DNA of 64,000 bases from Bacillota bacterium (GTDB lineage: Bacteria; Bacillota; Clostridia; Acetivibrionales; DSM-1351), in contig JAEYHZ010000031.1 in the NCBI GenBank assembly GCA_023409265.1, forward strand, positions 138,562-202,561. Direction: 5' to 3'. Of the stretch, positions 48,126 through 58,672 are shown one piece after another. Each line of letters begins with the position of its first letter. Position 1 is the first letter of the stretch. The notes beneath the pieces are model-generated. The model did not search any database. It had not been told where the DNA came from and worked only from the letters and a program-made list of their open reading frames with translations. The position numbers were made by a program, and so were the translations under genes.

Positions 48126-49838
48126 ATGATTTGTCCAAATCTTATGAATCCAAATATACCCAGGCCTGAACAGCCTGATAACCCCACAGACTATGAAAGA
48201 AGTATATTGTCCTATTATGCCTTGTACAGGGCTTGTCACACAGAAGACTACGATTACATATATAAAGCCTTTGCACCACCCCGGGATATAACCACATTAG
48301 CCAAGCCCGGACAGTTCAAGGGTAAGCGTATAGGTATTATCGGAGGTGGCCTTGCCGGGCTGTCGTCAGCTTACGAATTGCGAAAGCTGGGCTTTGATAT
48401 AACCATTTTTGAAGCAAATGAGGAGAGGATCGGCGGAAGAGTTTATACGTATTATTTTGACAAGGAAAAGAGGTTTTATGGAGAACTTGGGCCTATGAGG
48501 ATTCCTGTCAACCAGGAAACTACCTGGCATTATATAAACACATTTGGGCTTGATACAATTCCCTGGATACAATATGACCCCAATACATTTATCTATTTGC
48601 ATCAGACAAGGGTCAGAAATGATCCCATGGGCCAAAACGTTATGAAATACATATATCCAAGCTATGATTTAAGAGGGGCGGAAGCTGAAACACCATGGCA
48701 GGAGCTTGGTTATTACGGCATAGAAGCACCTGTTCTTCAAGCACCGCCAAAAGTAAGAAGTGAAATAATTCGAGTTTTACCCCGATACAGCAGTCAGCTT
48801 TTATTCTGGGACAGCCTTAATACCAGGCAAATGTTCGAGTGGAGAAACCTCAGTCAAGGAGCTATCAATCTTCTATCAAATTTGTTTCCTATAGGAGGGG
48901 AATTCCTTTATCATAATTTTGTAGATTTTGTTCAGGAATACTACCCGGCTAATTTCACCGTTATGTATCAGATTAAAGGTGGTATGGTAAAGTTGCCGTT
49001 AGCATTTTATAATTCCTTTGTCAGCCAAACTCCTGAGAAATACTACCCGGGATTAGAGCCTGGCCAGTTGGGAAATGTAGATTACAGAGCAGGGCATACT
49101 GTGAGGGGTATTTACTACTCGGAAAAGGATAACGTATCTGTTTCCTATACAAGCAAACAATATGATCAACCGGCTTATGAGAAGTTTGACTATATAATAT
49201 GTGCTGTTCCTTTTTCAATTCTGAGATCCTTTGATATTAAACCTATGTTCAGCAGTTTAAAAATGCAGGCTATTAAGGAAGTTACATATGGTAATGCCCA
49301 GAAAACTGCAGTTTACTTCAGCAGGAGGTTCTGGGAAGAGCAGGGAATAATTGGAGGAGGATCATATACTGACTTGCCTGTTACCACCATATGGTACTCC
49401 TCACATTATGAAAAGGCCCCATCTCCAAATAATCCGGGAGTTATTCTAGGTTCCTATAACTTTAATTTGAATTCTGTAAGATTGGGGAATATGCCCCCCG
49501 AGAGCCGTTTCAAAAAGATTACAAGAGACGTTGAAGAGGTTCACGGTTTGCCTGCAGGTTCACTGGACAAAATAGTTATTGATCACAAAACTCAGGTATG
49601 GGATAATGACCCTCTTTTTAGAGGAGCTTTCTGCTATTTTACTCCCCAGCAGAAAAAGTTATTTTCCTGGAATATGACGCTTCCCGAATACAATAATAAA
49701 GTCTTTTTTGCCGGTGAACATATTTCCGCTCTGCACAGATGGATGCAGGGGGCCCTCCAGAGCGGAATGCAGGCAGCTAATGCATTGGTAGCAGCCCAAA
49801 CTGCCAACTCAGGTTATCCTGCAAAAAAACTGTTATAG
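48126..49838 (+). CDS. Flavin-containing amine oxidase
   Basis: A 570-residue FAD enzyme. The dinucleotide motif IGIIGGGLAGLSSAYELRKLGF is near residue 68, with a downstream GGRVYTYYF arginine. The C-terminal FFAGEHISALHRWMQGALQSGMQAAN is the conserved FAD cap. This is typical of monoamine oxidase / L-amino-acid oxidase relatives. About 65 extra N-terminal residues (PNLMNPNIPRPEQPDNPTDY) precede the Rossmann fold. The substrate is unknown. For an anaerobe an oxygen-dependent oxidase is odd, so a dehydrogenase mode is possible. AGGTGG precedes the ATG. Confidence 0.82.
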   Translation: MICPNLMNPNIPRPEQPDNPTDYERSILSYYALYRACHTEDYDYIYKAFAPPRDITTLAKPGQFKGKRIGIIGGGLAGLSSAYELRKLGFDITIFEANEERIGGRVYTYYFDKEKRFYGELGPMRIPVNQETTWHYINTFGLDTIPWIQYDPNTFIYLHQTRVRNDPMGQNVMKYIYPSYDLRGAEAETPWQELGYYGIEAPVLQAPPKVRSEIIRVLPRYSSQLLFWDSLNTRQMFEWRNLSQGAINLLSNLFPIGGEFLYHNFVDFVQEYYPANFTVMYQIKGGMVKLPLAFYNSFVSQTPEKYYPGLEPGQLGNVDYRAGHTVRGIYYSEKDNVSVSYTSKQYDQPAYEKFDYIICAVPFSILRSFDIKPMFSSLKMQAIKEVTYGNAQKTAVYFSRRFWEEQGIIGGGSYTDLPVTTIWYSSHYEKAPSPNNPGVILGSYNFNLNSVRLGNMPPESRFKKITRDVEEVHGLPAGSLDKIVIDHKTQVWDNDPLFRGAFCYFTPQQKKLFSWNMTLPEYNNKVFFAGEHISALHRWMQGALQSGMQAANALVAAQTANSGYPAKKLL

Positions 49839-49982
49839 GTGATGACCAATAAAAGGGATTTTAAAGCTGTCTCCTAAATGGTATAATAATTTTGTTAACT
49901 TACTGATTATTAAGGGATATTGGTCTTTTAATACTTATATTACTTAATATGTTTAATTTGTACTGTTTTAGGGGGATACACT

Positions 49983-50945
49983 GTGGTTACAAAATATCAG
50001 GATTTGGCAAGGACAGGAAATATCAGGCCTTCAAGGTTTGTTTCATCAGTACCGGTTATTTTGTATTTCTATTTTTTTCTTGGAGGGATCATAGCCTCCT
50101 TTCCATTAATTTATGTTTTAATAAACAACAAGAATGCATTGTTCGATCCCGTAATGAGGACTGATACAATGGAGTTTATTGAGAAATACGTAAGCCCTGT
50201 TCCAAATTATATATTTACCAATCTATCAATTTACTGTATGCTGCTGGGTGTTTTTATAGCTGTGAAATGGATACACAAGAGACCTTTCGGAACACTCATC
50301 AACTATAACGCCAGGATAAAATGGTCACGGTTCTGGATCGGATTTCTGGTTTTTGGCACTTTGATATCTATGGGTACAGCAGTGGATTATATTATGAACC
50401 CCGAAACATATACTTTATCCATTGATTCGTCAAAATTCTGGATTACGCTGCCTTTGATCCTGATTATGACTCCGTTGCAGACAACCACTGAGGAATTGGT
50501 TTTCAGAGGCTATGTTATACAGAGTTTTGGGCTGAAAATAAAGAACGGGTTAATCCTTTCCTTAATATCAGGTGTACTGTTTACACTTCCTCATCTGGCT
50601 AATCCTGAAATCTATGCATCTAACAAGCTGGGTGTTTTCAGTACTATATGTATGATTCTTAATTACTTTGTGATAGGAATGGTACTTGCAATGATTACCA
50701 TCAGGACAAATTCACTGGAGGCAGCAATGGGAGCACATGCCGTAAACAATCTCTTTTGCTTTTTACTGGTTGGCTACCCTGATACTGCACTGCCCACAAA
50801 CACTGTATTCTTTACTTCTTCCTTTGAACCTGTGGGGGGGCTGGTATCTGCTCTCATTACTGCTGCTCTGTTCTATATAATAACGGCAGTATTGATTAAA
50901 AACCCGGAACTATCTGCTGCCAGCACACAAGAAAATTTGAATTAA
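49983..50945 (+). CDS. CPBP-family intramembrane metalloprotease
   Basis: A 320-residue membrane protein with about seven helices. Abi/CPBP motifs are visible: EELVFRGYV (motif 1, EExxxR) near 177, LPHLANP (motif 2, His) near 210 and AHAVNN (motif 3) near 246. Relatives process prenylated or secreted peptides and often protect against bacteriocins. The target is unknown. It starts with GTG after AGGGGGATA. It is followed 29 bases later by addB, which has its own ribosome site. Confidence 0.82.
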   Translation: MVTKYQDLARTGNIRPSRFVSSVPVILYFYFFLGGIIASFPLIYVLINNKNALFDPVMRTDTMEFIEKYVSPVPNYIFTNLSIYCMLLGVFIAVKWIHKRPFGTLINYNARIKWSRFWIGFLVFGTLISMGTAVDYIMNPETYTLSIDSSKFWITLPLILIMTPLQTTTEELVFRGYVIQSFGLKIKNGLILSLISGVLFTLPHLANPEIYASNKLGVFSTICMILNYFVIGMVLAMITIRTNSLEAAMGAHAVNNLFCFLLVGYPDTALPTNTVFFTSSFEPVGGLVSALITAALFYIITAVLIKNPELSAASTQENLN

Positions 50946-50974
50946 TAATTCTTTAAAAGAGGAGTACGAAAGAT

Positions 50975-53900
50975 ATGGGCCTTCAATTTATATATGGACG
51001 GGCTGGCTCGGGAAAATCCTTTCATTGCTTGAATCAAATAAAACAAAAAATTCTTGAAGACAGTAATAAAAAACTTGTTTTACTGGTGCCCGAACAGTAT
51101 ACCTTTCAGGCTGAGCATGATCTTATTAAGGTTCTCGAAAGCGGGGGTATACTGAAAACCGAGGTTTTAAGCTTCAGAAGAATGGCCTACAGAGTCCTTA
51201 ATGAGGTGGGAGGAATAACATACCCCCATATTCATCCTGCTGGAAAATGTATGATTTTGTTTAACATACTCGATAGGATGAAGGATGATTTTACCATCTT
51301 TCATAAGTCAGCAGGATGTCAGGGCTTTGTAAATACCATTTCAAGCCTTATAACTGAATTGAAAAGATATAATGTCCACCCCGGTGACCTTGATTCAGTT
51401 TTGGAAGGCCAGGAAGAAGACTCTTATTTTTTTCAAAAAATAACTGAAATTAAGCTTGTTTATTCCAAATTTGAGGAGATGCTGGTATCCCGGTACAGGG
51501 ATGCTGATGACGAATTGACAATGCTGGCACTAAAACTTGAAGGCACATCCATGTATGACAATGCAGAAATATGGATCGACGGTTTTTCAGGCTTCACGCC
51601 TCAGGAATTTGAGGTCATATCAAAATTAATGGTGAAAGCAGGCATAGTACATATTTCAATGTGTACCGATGTACTTGATGACCAGGCGTCAGATATTTCG
51701 GATGTATTCAATTCTTCAAAAAAGGCATACCGGAAATTCTGCAGCATAGCGAAAAACAATTCGGTGGATATTTTACCGCCTGTCGGCTTTAGCGGAGTTA
51801 TACCACCAAGGTTTAGGGAAAGTGAAGAAATAGCCTGTCTTGAGGAAAACTATTTTTCTTATCCCTACAAGACGTACCAAAGAACTACCTCGGATATTGA
51901 ACTTTTTGAGGCAATAAATGTTTACTCCGAGATTGAAGAATGTGCTGGGGATATCATCAGACAGTGCAGGGATAACGGTTTAAGGTACAGGGATATTGCC
52001 GTGGTTACCAGAAATCTGGCAGGATATCAGGAGCTCATCGAGGCTGTTTTTGATGAGTACGGGATACCCTGTTTCATAGACTCAAAATCTGAAATTACCA
52101 ACCATCCTCTAATCAGACTGGTTTTATCCATGCTTGAAATCTTTATTGAGAACTGGTCCTATGAGGCTATATTCAGATATTTAAAGTCAGGACTGACAGG
52201 TTTTGATAAGACAAGGATTGATAAAATAGAAAACTATGTTCTGGCCTGTGGTATCCGTGGCAGCAGATGGACACAAAACACTGATTGGACCATGACTCCC
52301 GAGCTCATTACCGAGGACAGGCTGGATATTAATACAGAAGAGTTTCTTTATGAAATAAATGAAACAAGAAAAATGATCTCTGAACCTTTATTACGTTTCA
52401 GGGAGAAAACAAAGGGCAGAAAAAAAGCTTCGGATTTCTGTTCCTGCCTATATGACTTTTTGGTTGAATCGGGTGTAGAGGAGAGAATAGAACAGTACAT
52501 ACAATTTTTCAATAACACCGGAAAACTCAGACTTGCAAGTGAATATGAGCAGGTTTGGAATATTCTTATGGACGTGTTTGACCAGGTTGTAGAAGTGCTG
52601 GGTGATGAAACTGCAGGAATAGAACGCTTTACCAACGTGCTGAAAATAGGCCTGGCTGAGTATAAGATTTCCTCCATACCTGTGTCACTGGATCAGGTTC
52701 TGGTTGGAAGTGTTGAGCATTCTAAAAGTCATGAAATTCAAGCATTATACATACTTGGCACAAACGATGGAATATTTCCTTCAGCAGGGATGAGCGAAGG
52801 AATACTTTCCGATGCCGACAGGCTGGCTCTTAACAAAAATGGTGTCGAGCTGGCCAGCGATACAAAATCCCAGGTGTTTGACGAGCAATACCTGATTTAC
52901 AGGGCTTTGACAACACCAAAAAAATACTTGCGGATAAGCTGGCCCATAGCGGACCATGAAGGAAAAACCATGAGGCCTTCAATTATTATTTCCAGGATAA
53001 AAAAGCTTTTCCCGCAGGTAACTCAGAAAAGTAATGTTCTCAAGCCCCAAAGGGATGAGGACTACATACAGTTGATATCATCGCCCATACCGGTGTTTAA
53101 TCAAATGGTATTGGCCTTGAAACAGAAGAATAACGGGGTAGAAATTAGTCCTATCTGGTATTGGGTATACCAATGGTATTCTGATCACACTGAATGGGCA
53201 CTGAAGTGTCAGCTTATGGGTAATGCCTTTAAATACAGAAATATTGCGCTCCCGGTAAGTAAGGATAATATACGCCGGTTGTACGGGAGTAATGCCTACT
53301 CAAGCGTATCCAGACTTGAGAAATTTACCTCCTGCCCCTTTGCGTATTATGTGCAATACGGCCTGGGAGCCAAGGAGCGCAGGATCTACCAGTTGAGCCC
53401 GCCTGATGTTGGAACCTTTATGCATTCGGTTATTGAGCGCTTCTCAAAAATGGTGGAGGAGCAGGAAATCTCCTGGCGGGCTTTTGACAGAGCCTGGTGC
53501 GCAGAACAGGTTTCAATGATTGTTGATGAACTTCTGGAGAGCATGAAAAACACTATTATTGGCGGCTCAAAAAGGTTCAGGGCGTTGACCTCCAGACTGA
53601 AAAGAGTAGTAACCAGAGCAGTCTGGCTTATTGCAGAACATATAAGGAGGAGCAGTTTTGAGCCTGTTGGATACGAGGTTGATTTCGGAGAGGGTGGAAA
53701 GTTCCCCCCCATAGTAATCGAACTTGATTCAGGGGAAAAGATTACACTTGTAGGAAGAATTGACAGAGTTGATGCTTTTAGTTCAAATGACGGTACTTAT
53801 TTGAGAATTGTCGATTACAAGTCGGGGCAGAAGGACTTCAAATTGAGCGATGTTTACTATGGGCTGCAGATGCAGCTGATTACATATATGGATGCACTGT

Positions 53901-54421
53901 GGGAGAATTCAGGCAGGAACACTGACACCGGTGTTTATCCCGGAGGTATGCTGTATTTCAAAGTTGATGATCCTATTGTAAGAGGCTCGGGAGCAAGTAC
54001 TGAAGAAGAAATAGAAGCTGCCATTATGAAAAAACTGAAAATGAAAGGTTTGCTGCTTGCTGATGTCCAGCTGATAAGACATATGGACAACACAATAGAA
54101 GGAAGCTCACTGATAATTCCTGCCAGAATAAATAAGGGGGATACACTGGGCAGGTCTTCAGTAGCTACCCTTGAGCAGTTTACCGTTCTACGGAGCTATG
54201 TTAAGAAGCTTTTGAAGGATTTATGCGGCGAAATTATGAAGGGCAATGTGCCTATCAAACCATATAAAAAGAAGAAACTTACCTCCTGTCAATATTGCAG
54301 CTATTCCTCCATTTGCCAGTTTGACCTGACTCAGAAGGAGAATAGTTTTAATCTGCTCCATGACAGGGAGAATGATGATGTCTGGAAGCTCATGTACGAG
54401 ACACTGGAGAAACCGTTATAA
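50975..54421 (+). CDS. addB: ATP-dependent helicase-nuclease subunit AddB
   Basis: An 1148-residue protein. The N-terminal Walker A GRAGSGKS is near residue 8. The C-terminal RecB-type nuclease has LRIVDYKSGQKDF near 946 and four cysteines that hold the 4Fe-4S cluster: C787, C1105, C1108 and C1114 (CQYCSYSSIC). This arrangement is diagnostic for AddB. With AddA it resects double-strand breaks and degrades foreign linear DNA. AddA follows 24 bases later. Its length is normal. Confidence 0.96.
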   Translation: MGLQFIYGRAGSGKSFHCLNQIKQKILEDSNKKLVLLVPEQYTFQAEHDLIKVLESGGILKTEVLSFRRMAYRVLNEVGGITYPHIHPAGKCMILFNILDRMKDDFTIFHKSAGCQGFVNTISSLITELKRYNVHPGDLDSVLEGQEEDSYFFQKITEIKLVYSKFEEMLVSRYRDADDELTMLALKLEGTSMYDNAEIWIDGFSGFTPQEFEVISKLMVKAGIVHISMCTDVLDDQASDISDVFNSSKKAYRKFCSIAKNNSVDILPPVGFSGVIPPRFRESEEIACLEENYFSYPYKTYQRTTSDIELFEAINVYSEIEECAGDIIRQCRDNGLRYRDIAVVTRNLAGYQELIEAVFDEYGIPCFIDSKSEITNHPLIRLVLSMLEIFIENWSYEAIFRYLKSGLTGFDKTRIDKIENYVLACGIRGSRWTQNTDWTMTPELITEDRLDINTEEFLYEINETRKMISEPLLRFREKTKGRKKASDFCSCLYDFLVESGVEERIEQYIQFFNNTGKLRLASEYEQVWNILMDVFDQVVEVLGDETAGIERFTNVLKIGLAEYKISSIPVSLDQVLVGSVEHSKSHEIQALYILGTNDGIFPSAGMSEGILSDADRLALNKNGVELASDTKSQVFDEQYLIYRALTTPKKYLRISWPIADHEGKTMRPSIIISRIKKLFPQVTQKSNVLKPQRDEDYIQLISSPIPVFNQMVLALKQKNNGVEISPIWYWVYQWYSDHTEWALKCQLMGNAFKYRNIALPVSKDNIRRLYGSNAYSSVSRLEKFTSCPFAYYVQYGLGAKERRIYQLSPPDVGTFMHSVIERFSKMVEEQEISWRAFDRAWCAEQVSMIVDELLESMKNTIIGGSKRFRALTSRLKRVVTRAVWLIAEHIRRSSFEPVGYEVDFGEGGKFPPIVIELDSGEKITLVGRIDRVDAFSSNDGTYLRIVDYKSGQKDFKLSDVYYGLQMQLITYMDALWENSGRNTDTGVYPGGMLYFKVDDPIVRGSGASTEEEIEAAIMKKLKMKGLLLADVQLIRHMDNTIEGSSLIIPARINKGDTLGRSSVATLEQFTVLRSYVKKLLKDLCGEIMKGNVPIKPYKKKKLTSCQYCSYSSICQFDLTQKENSFNLLHDRENDDVWKLMYETLEKPL

Positions 54422-54445
54422 CGAAGCCAAAGGTGGGGAATAGAA

Positions 54446-57400
54446 ATGTCTGAAACTAAATGGACAAAGGAACAGAAGGCTGCTATAACCGAAAAGGATT
54501 GCAACCTGCTTGTTGCCGCAGCAGCTGGAGCCGGAAAAACAGCTGTTCTGGTTGAAAGAATAATACAAAAAATAACGGATCAAAACAATCCAATTGATAT
54601 TGATGCACTGCTGGTTGTAACCTTTACAAACGCTGCAGCCACTGAAATGAGAGAGAGAATTGGTGCAGCCATCTCCAAGGCAATTGAAGATAACAGGGAT
54701 TCTAAAAATATACACAGACAGCTTGCTCTTTTGAACAAGGCATCAATTACCACCATTCACTCCTTCTGTCTTGAGGTTATAAGAAACAATTTTCAAAGCA
54801 TTGAGATTGACCCGAAGTTTAGAATTCTTGACGAAACAGAAGCATCCTTAATGAAGCTGGAAACCTTAAATGAATTATTTGAAGAAATTTATGAGGATGA
54901 AGAAAACAACTCTGATTTCTTTGATTTGCTTGAAGCCTATGGGTCAAACCGGGATGATCAAAAGCTGCAGGAGATGGTACTGAATATCTTTGGTTTTGTA
55001 CAAAGCTATCCCTGGCCAGAGCAATGGCTCTTGAATCAGACTGAAAATTTTGATCCGGATTTTGAGATTGACTTCGGAAGCACTACCTGGGGAAAAATCA
55101 TTGTCCAATCAACAGGTTTACGGCTGGAAGGGTTCCATTCGCTTTTAGAAGCTGCCTGCAAAAAGCTGAAATACGCTGTAGGATTAGAAAAGTATCTTTC
55201 GGTTTTTTATGATGACCTGGAGAAGTTATCAGGTCTGAAAGTTCTTGTTAATGGCAGTGGCAGCCAACATTCCCCCGAGTTTTCAAAGCGGGAGTACAGA
55301 TCAGTGAATTGGGATGAAATATTCTGCTATCTTCAGAATTATGAATTTGAGACTTTACCCCGCTGTGGAAAGGATGCGGATAAACAAATTCAGGAAAAGG
55401 TAAAACAGGTCAGGGATGAATTGAAGGCCTTTATAAAAAATTTAAAGGAAGAAGTATTTTTTCAGAGGTCTGAAGAAATAATCTCTGATTTGAAATCGGT
55501 TTATCCGCTGTTAAAATGTGTGTCCAGACTGGTAATTGAGTTTGAAAGCAGGTATTCATCTAAAAAACAACTAAAATCCTCAGTGGACTTTAATGATCTG
55601 GAGCATTTCTGTCTGAAAATACTTTCACAGACAGATGAGGACGGAAAAATCAACCCAACCAAAGTTGCCTTAACTTATAAGGACAAGTTCTCGGAGATAT
55701 TGGTGGATGAATATCAGGACAGTAATCTGGTACAGGAAATAATTATCAGTATGATCTCAAGGGAGGACAGGGGAACTCCAAATGTTTTTATGGTAGGAGA
55801 CGTAAAACAGAGCATTTATAGATTCAGGCAAGCCAAACCTGAATTGTTCATGAATAAATATAACCAGTATTCAAGTGATGGTCAGGGCTTATATAGGAAA
55901 ATAATGTTGTTTAAAAACTTCAGAAGCAGAAAAGAAGTAGTGGACGGGGTTAATTATATATTCGAACAGATAATGTCCGAGAGTATCGGAGAATTGGACT
56001 ACGATGATAAGGAAAGACTTAATCCGGGTGCCGGTTTTCCTGAAATGGATGAAACCAACCATATAGCAGGTGGTGAGGTAGAACTGCTCCTAATTGAGAC
56101 AGCCGGAGCACAAAACGGAAGCAATGAACCGGAGGAAGAGGAAGATGAGGCTGAAACCGAAGAAGAGGAAGAGATTCTTGATAACCTTCAAAAGGAAGCA
56201 CGTATGGTGGCTGGGAGAATTATAGAGCTTATTCAGCCGGATAAAGAGGGGAGAAGGTTCTGCGTATCAGATAAAAAATTAAACCGGTATAGGCCGGTAG
56301 AGTTCAGAGATATAGTTATCTTATTGAGAACTACAAAAAACTGGACGGAAGTGTTTTGTGAGGAACTTGCACGCTCAGGAATTCCAACCTTTGCAGATAC
56401 CGGCAGCGGTTTTTTCAAAACACCTGAAGTACAGGTGGTATTATCTTTGCTTCAGATAATAGATAACCCTTATCAGGACATTCCTCTTTTATCTGTTCTG
56501 AGATCGCCCGTAGGAAATTTCGGCACTGATGATTTGGCAGAGCTACGTTTGGTTGATAGAAAAGCAGCACTTTTTGATGCACTTAACATGTTGTCAGAAT
56601 GTGAATCTGAAGCAGGTTTAAAAGCAAAAAGCTTTCTGGACAGGCTTGAACAGTGGAGGGCAATGTCATTGTACATGTCCACCCATAAGCTTATATGGCA
56701 GCTATACAATGAGACAGGCTACTTCAGTATTGTGGGGGCTATGCAGGATGGGGAAAGGAAACAGGCCAATCTCAGAATATTGTTTGAAAGAGCCCTGCAA
56801 TTTGAAAAAACCAGCTATAAAGGACTTTTTAACTTTATTAGTTTTATAGACAAGCTGAAGACAAATAAGGGTGACATGGGAAGCGCAAAAGTATTGGGGG
56901 AAAATGACAACGTGGTAAGGCTTATGAGTACTCATAAAAGTAAGGGCCTTGAGTTTCCAGTGGTATTTGTGAGCGGCTGCGGTAAAAAATTCAATTTTCA
57001 GGATATGTACAAAAGTATACTGCTGCATCAGGAGCTTGGCTTTGGTCCAGACTTTGTTGACCATCACAGGAGAATAAAATATCCAACAGTTCCAAAGCTT
57101 GCTATTGCACAGAAGGTAAGGCTGGAAACCTTGTCGGAAGAAATGAGGATACTTTACGTTGCCCTTACGAGAGCCAGAGAAAAGCTGATTCTTACAGGAG
57201 CAGTGGGGAATCTTGAAAAAGCTGCTGCAAAATGGCTGGCAACAGCAGGAACCCAACAGCAAAAGTTTCCTGCGCATGAGATGGCCAGGGCGCAGAATTA
57301 TCTTGATTGGATATGTCCTGCCGTAATGAGGTGCAATGACGCTTTCAACCTTCGTTTGGCAGCGGGTACAGGCTTTGACTATGAACTTCCCGAAATAAAA

Positions 57401-58318
57401 AGTGACGCTGTCTGGAAGGTAAGTATATATAACAGTCAGAATATCTCAAACGCAAAAAAACTGGAAACCGGTGAGGAAGCACAGTTTGATATTATTAAAT
57501 GGCTTCAGGAACAGAATAGACAAAATTTTGAAAATTTCAATGTTCAAAATTTAAATGTTGAAGATTTCAAGGTTAATGAAATTAATAATGCAACTGAAAA
57601 TGGAAATAGTAGCGTAAATACAGCTGCCCTGGAAATTTTCAGACGCTTATCCTGGAAATATCCTTTCGGTAATCTGACAAGTATTCCGTCAAAACTGTCG
57701 GTTACCGAAATAAAAAGATATTTTAATATTAATAACGAGGGTGAGGACTCTTATGCTCAAATGCGTCCAGGAATCAGGAAGCCGGCATTTCTTCAGGAAA
57801 AAAAGGGTTTGTCCTCTGCAGAGAAGGGAACAGCGATGCATTTTGTGATGCAGCACCTGGACTTTATGGTTGACGATATTTCCGGACAGCTTCACATGAT
57901 GGTCAAAAAGGATTTGATTACACAGCAGCAGGCTGATTGTATCGATATCGAAAAGATCAAAAGCTTTATCAATTCTGAAATAGGGAGAAGAATAATCTGC
58001 TCAGAAAAGGTTCACAGAGAGGTTCCCTTTAATCTGGAACTACCTTTTACCGAGCTTTATCAGAGTATTGACACTGATATTGCCAGTGAACAAGTTCTTC
58101 TCCAGGGAGTTATTGATTGCTATTTTGAAGAAGGAGAAGACATCATTCTGCTGGATTATAAGACCGACTACATAAAAGAAGGTGACATAGCTCAGATAAA
58201 AGACAGGTACAGTCTGCAAATCTCATACTATGCCAGAGCACTTGAAACACTTACAGGTCAAAAGGTCACAGAACGATATATTTATTTGTTTTCAACAGGA
58301 CAGCTGGTCGAGATGTAG
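54446..58318 (+). CDS. addA: ATP-dependent helicase-nuclease subunit AddA
   Basis: A 1290-residue UvrD-like helicase with a C-terminal nuclease. Walker A AGAGKT is at 27-32, VDEYQDSN near 419 and VRLMSTHKSKGLEFPVVFV near 822. Nuclease residues lie in LQGVIDCYFEEGEDIILLDYKTDY near the end. It is about 50-90 residues longer than usual because of an acidic Glu/Asp tract near 557-580 and an Asn-rich linker near 1028-1060. Both may be disordered insertions. It translocates 3' to 5' and recognises Chi-like sites with AddB. GTGGGGA precedes the ATG. Confidence 0.96.
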   Translation: MSETKWTKEQKAAITEKDCNLLVAAAAGAGKTAVLVERIIQKITDQNNPIDIDALLVVTFTNAAATEMRERIGAAISKAIEDNRDSKNIHRQLALLNKASITTIHSFCLEVIRNNFQSIEIDPKFRILDETEASLMKLETLNELFEEIYEDEENNSDFFDLLEAYGSNRDDQKLQEMVLNIFGFVQSYPWPEQWLLNQTENFDPDFEIDFGSTTWGKIIVQSTGLRLEGFHSLLEAACKKLKYAVGLEKYLSVFYDDLEKLSGLKVLVNGSGSQHSPEFSKREYRSVNWDEIFCYLQNYEFETLPRCGKDADKQIQEKVKQVRDELKAFIKNLKEEVFFQRSEEIISDLKSVYPLLKCVSRLVIEFESRYSSKKQLKSSVDFNDLEHFCLKILSQTDEDGKINPTKVALTYKDKFSEILVDEYQDSNLVQEIIISMISREDRGTPNVFMVGDVKQSIYRFRQAKPELFMNKYNQYSSDGQGLYRKIMLFKNFRSRKEVVDGVNYIFEQIMSESIGELDYDDKERLNPGAGFPEMDETNHIAGGEVELLLIETAGAQNGSNEPEEEEDEAETEEEEEILDNLQKEARMVAGRIIELIQPDKEGRRFCVSDKKLNRYRPVEFRDIVILLRTTKNWTEVFCEELARSGIPTFADTGSGFFKTPEVQVVLSLLQIIDNPYQDIPLLSVLRSPVGNFGTDDLAELRLVDRKAALFDALNMLSECESEAGLKAKSFLDRLEQWRAMSLYMSTHKLIWQLYNETGYFSIVGAMQDGERKQANLRILFERALQFEKTSYKGLFNFISFIDKLKTNKGDMGSAKVLGENDNVVRLMSTHKSKGLEFPVVFVSGCGKKFNFQDMYKSILLHQELGFGPDFVDHHRRIKYPTVPKLAIAQKVRLETLSEEMRILYVALTRAREKLILTGAVGNLEKAAAKWLATAGTQQQKFPAHEMARAQNYLDWICPAVMRCNDAFNLRLAAGTGFDYELPEIKSDAVWKVSIYNSQNISNAKKLETGEEAQFDIIKWLQEQNRQNFENFNVQNLNVEDFKVNEINNATENGNSSVNTAALEIFRRLSWKYPFGNLTSIPSKLSVTEIKRYFNINNEGEDSYAQMRPGIRKPAFLQEKKGLSSAEKGTAMHFVMQHLDFMVDDISGQLHMMVKKDLITQQQADCIDIEKIKSFINSEIGRRIICSEKVHREVPFNLELPFTELYQSIDTDIASEQVLLQGVIDCYFEEGEDIILLDYKTDYIKEGDIAQIKDRYSLQISYYARALETLTGQKVTERYIYLFSTGQLVEM

Positions 58319-58478
58319 AACTATATCGAATTTTATATAAAATGACGTGTCATAGTGTATAAAAAAATTTACCACAATTATCACGAATAAATTATATGCA
58401 AAAAAATAAAAATATTATTAATAAAATGTATTGACATAATTATTGGACCTGTGCTAAAATACTCCTTGTTGAAGACGT
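58319..58478. other. Spacer with tRNA promoter
   Basis: AT-rich. TTGACA at 58431-58436 and TAAAAT at 58455-58460 (18-base spacer, with TGC before the -10) make the promoter of the tRNA gene. Confidence 0.65.
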
Positions 58479-58552
58479 TGCGGGTTTGTGTAACGGCAGC
58501 ACGACTGACTCTGGCTCAGTTCGTCAGGGTTCAAATCCTTGACCCGCAGCCA
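58479..58552 (+). tRNA. tRNA-Gln (anticodon CTG)
   Basis: A 74-base cloverleaf with CCA encoded. The acceptor TGCGGGT pairs with ACCCGCA, with G as discriminator. The anticodon stem ACTGA/TCAGT holds the loop CTCTGGC, giving CTG, which reads CAG. The T arm has GGTTCAAATCC. It is a single gene with its own promoter and terminator. Confidence 0.93.
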
Positions 58553-58553
58553 A

Positions 58554-58590
58554 AAGTATTTCAATTTAAAAAATTGAAATACTTTTTTTA
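58554..58590 (+). terminator. Terminator after tRNA-Gln
   Basis: AAGTATTTCAATTT (58554-58567) pairs perfectly with AAATTGAAATACTT (58571-58584), loop of three, followed by T run. Confidence 0.9.
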
Positions 58591-58672
58591 TGCATTATTT
58601 TTAACGTTATGGGAAATATTTTTAGAACTGGTTTGGTTAACATAGTAAGTTAAAATATTTTGGGCGTAAATG

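Noticed and set aside
56702..57277. 191-codon antisense ORF inside addA
   Set aside because: It is a shadow of a well-conserved helicase region with no ribosome site or family resemblance.
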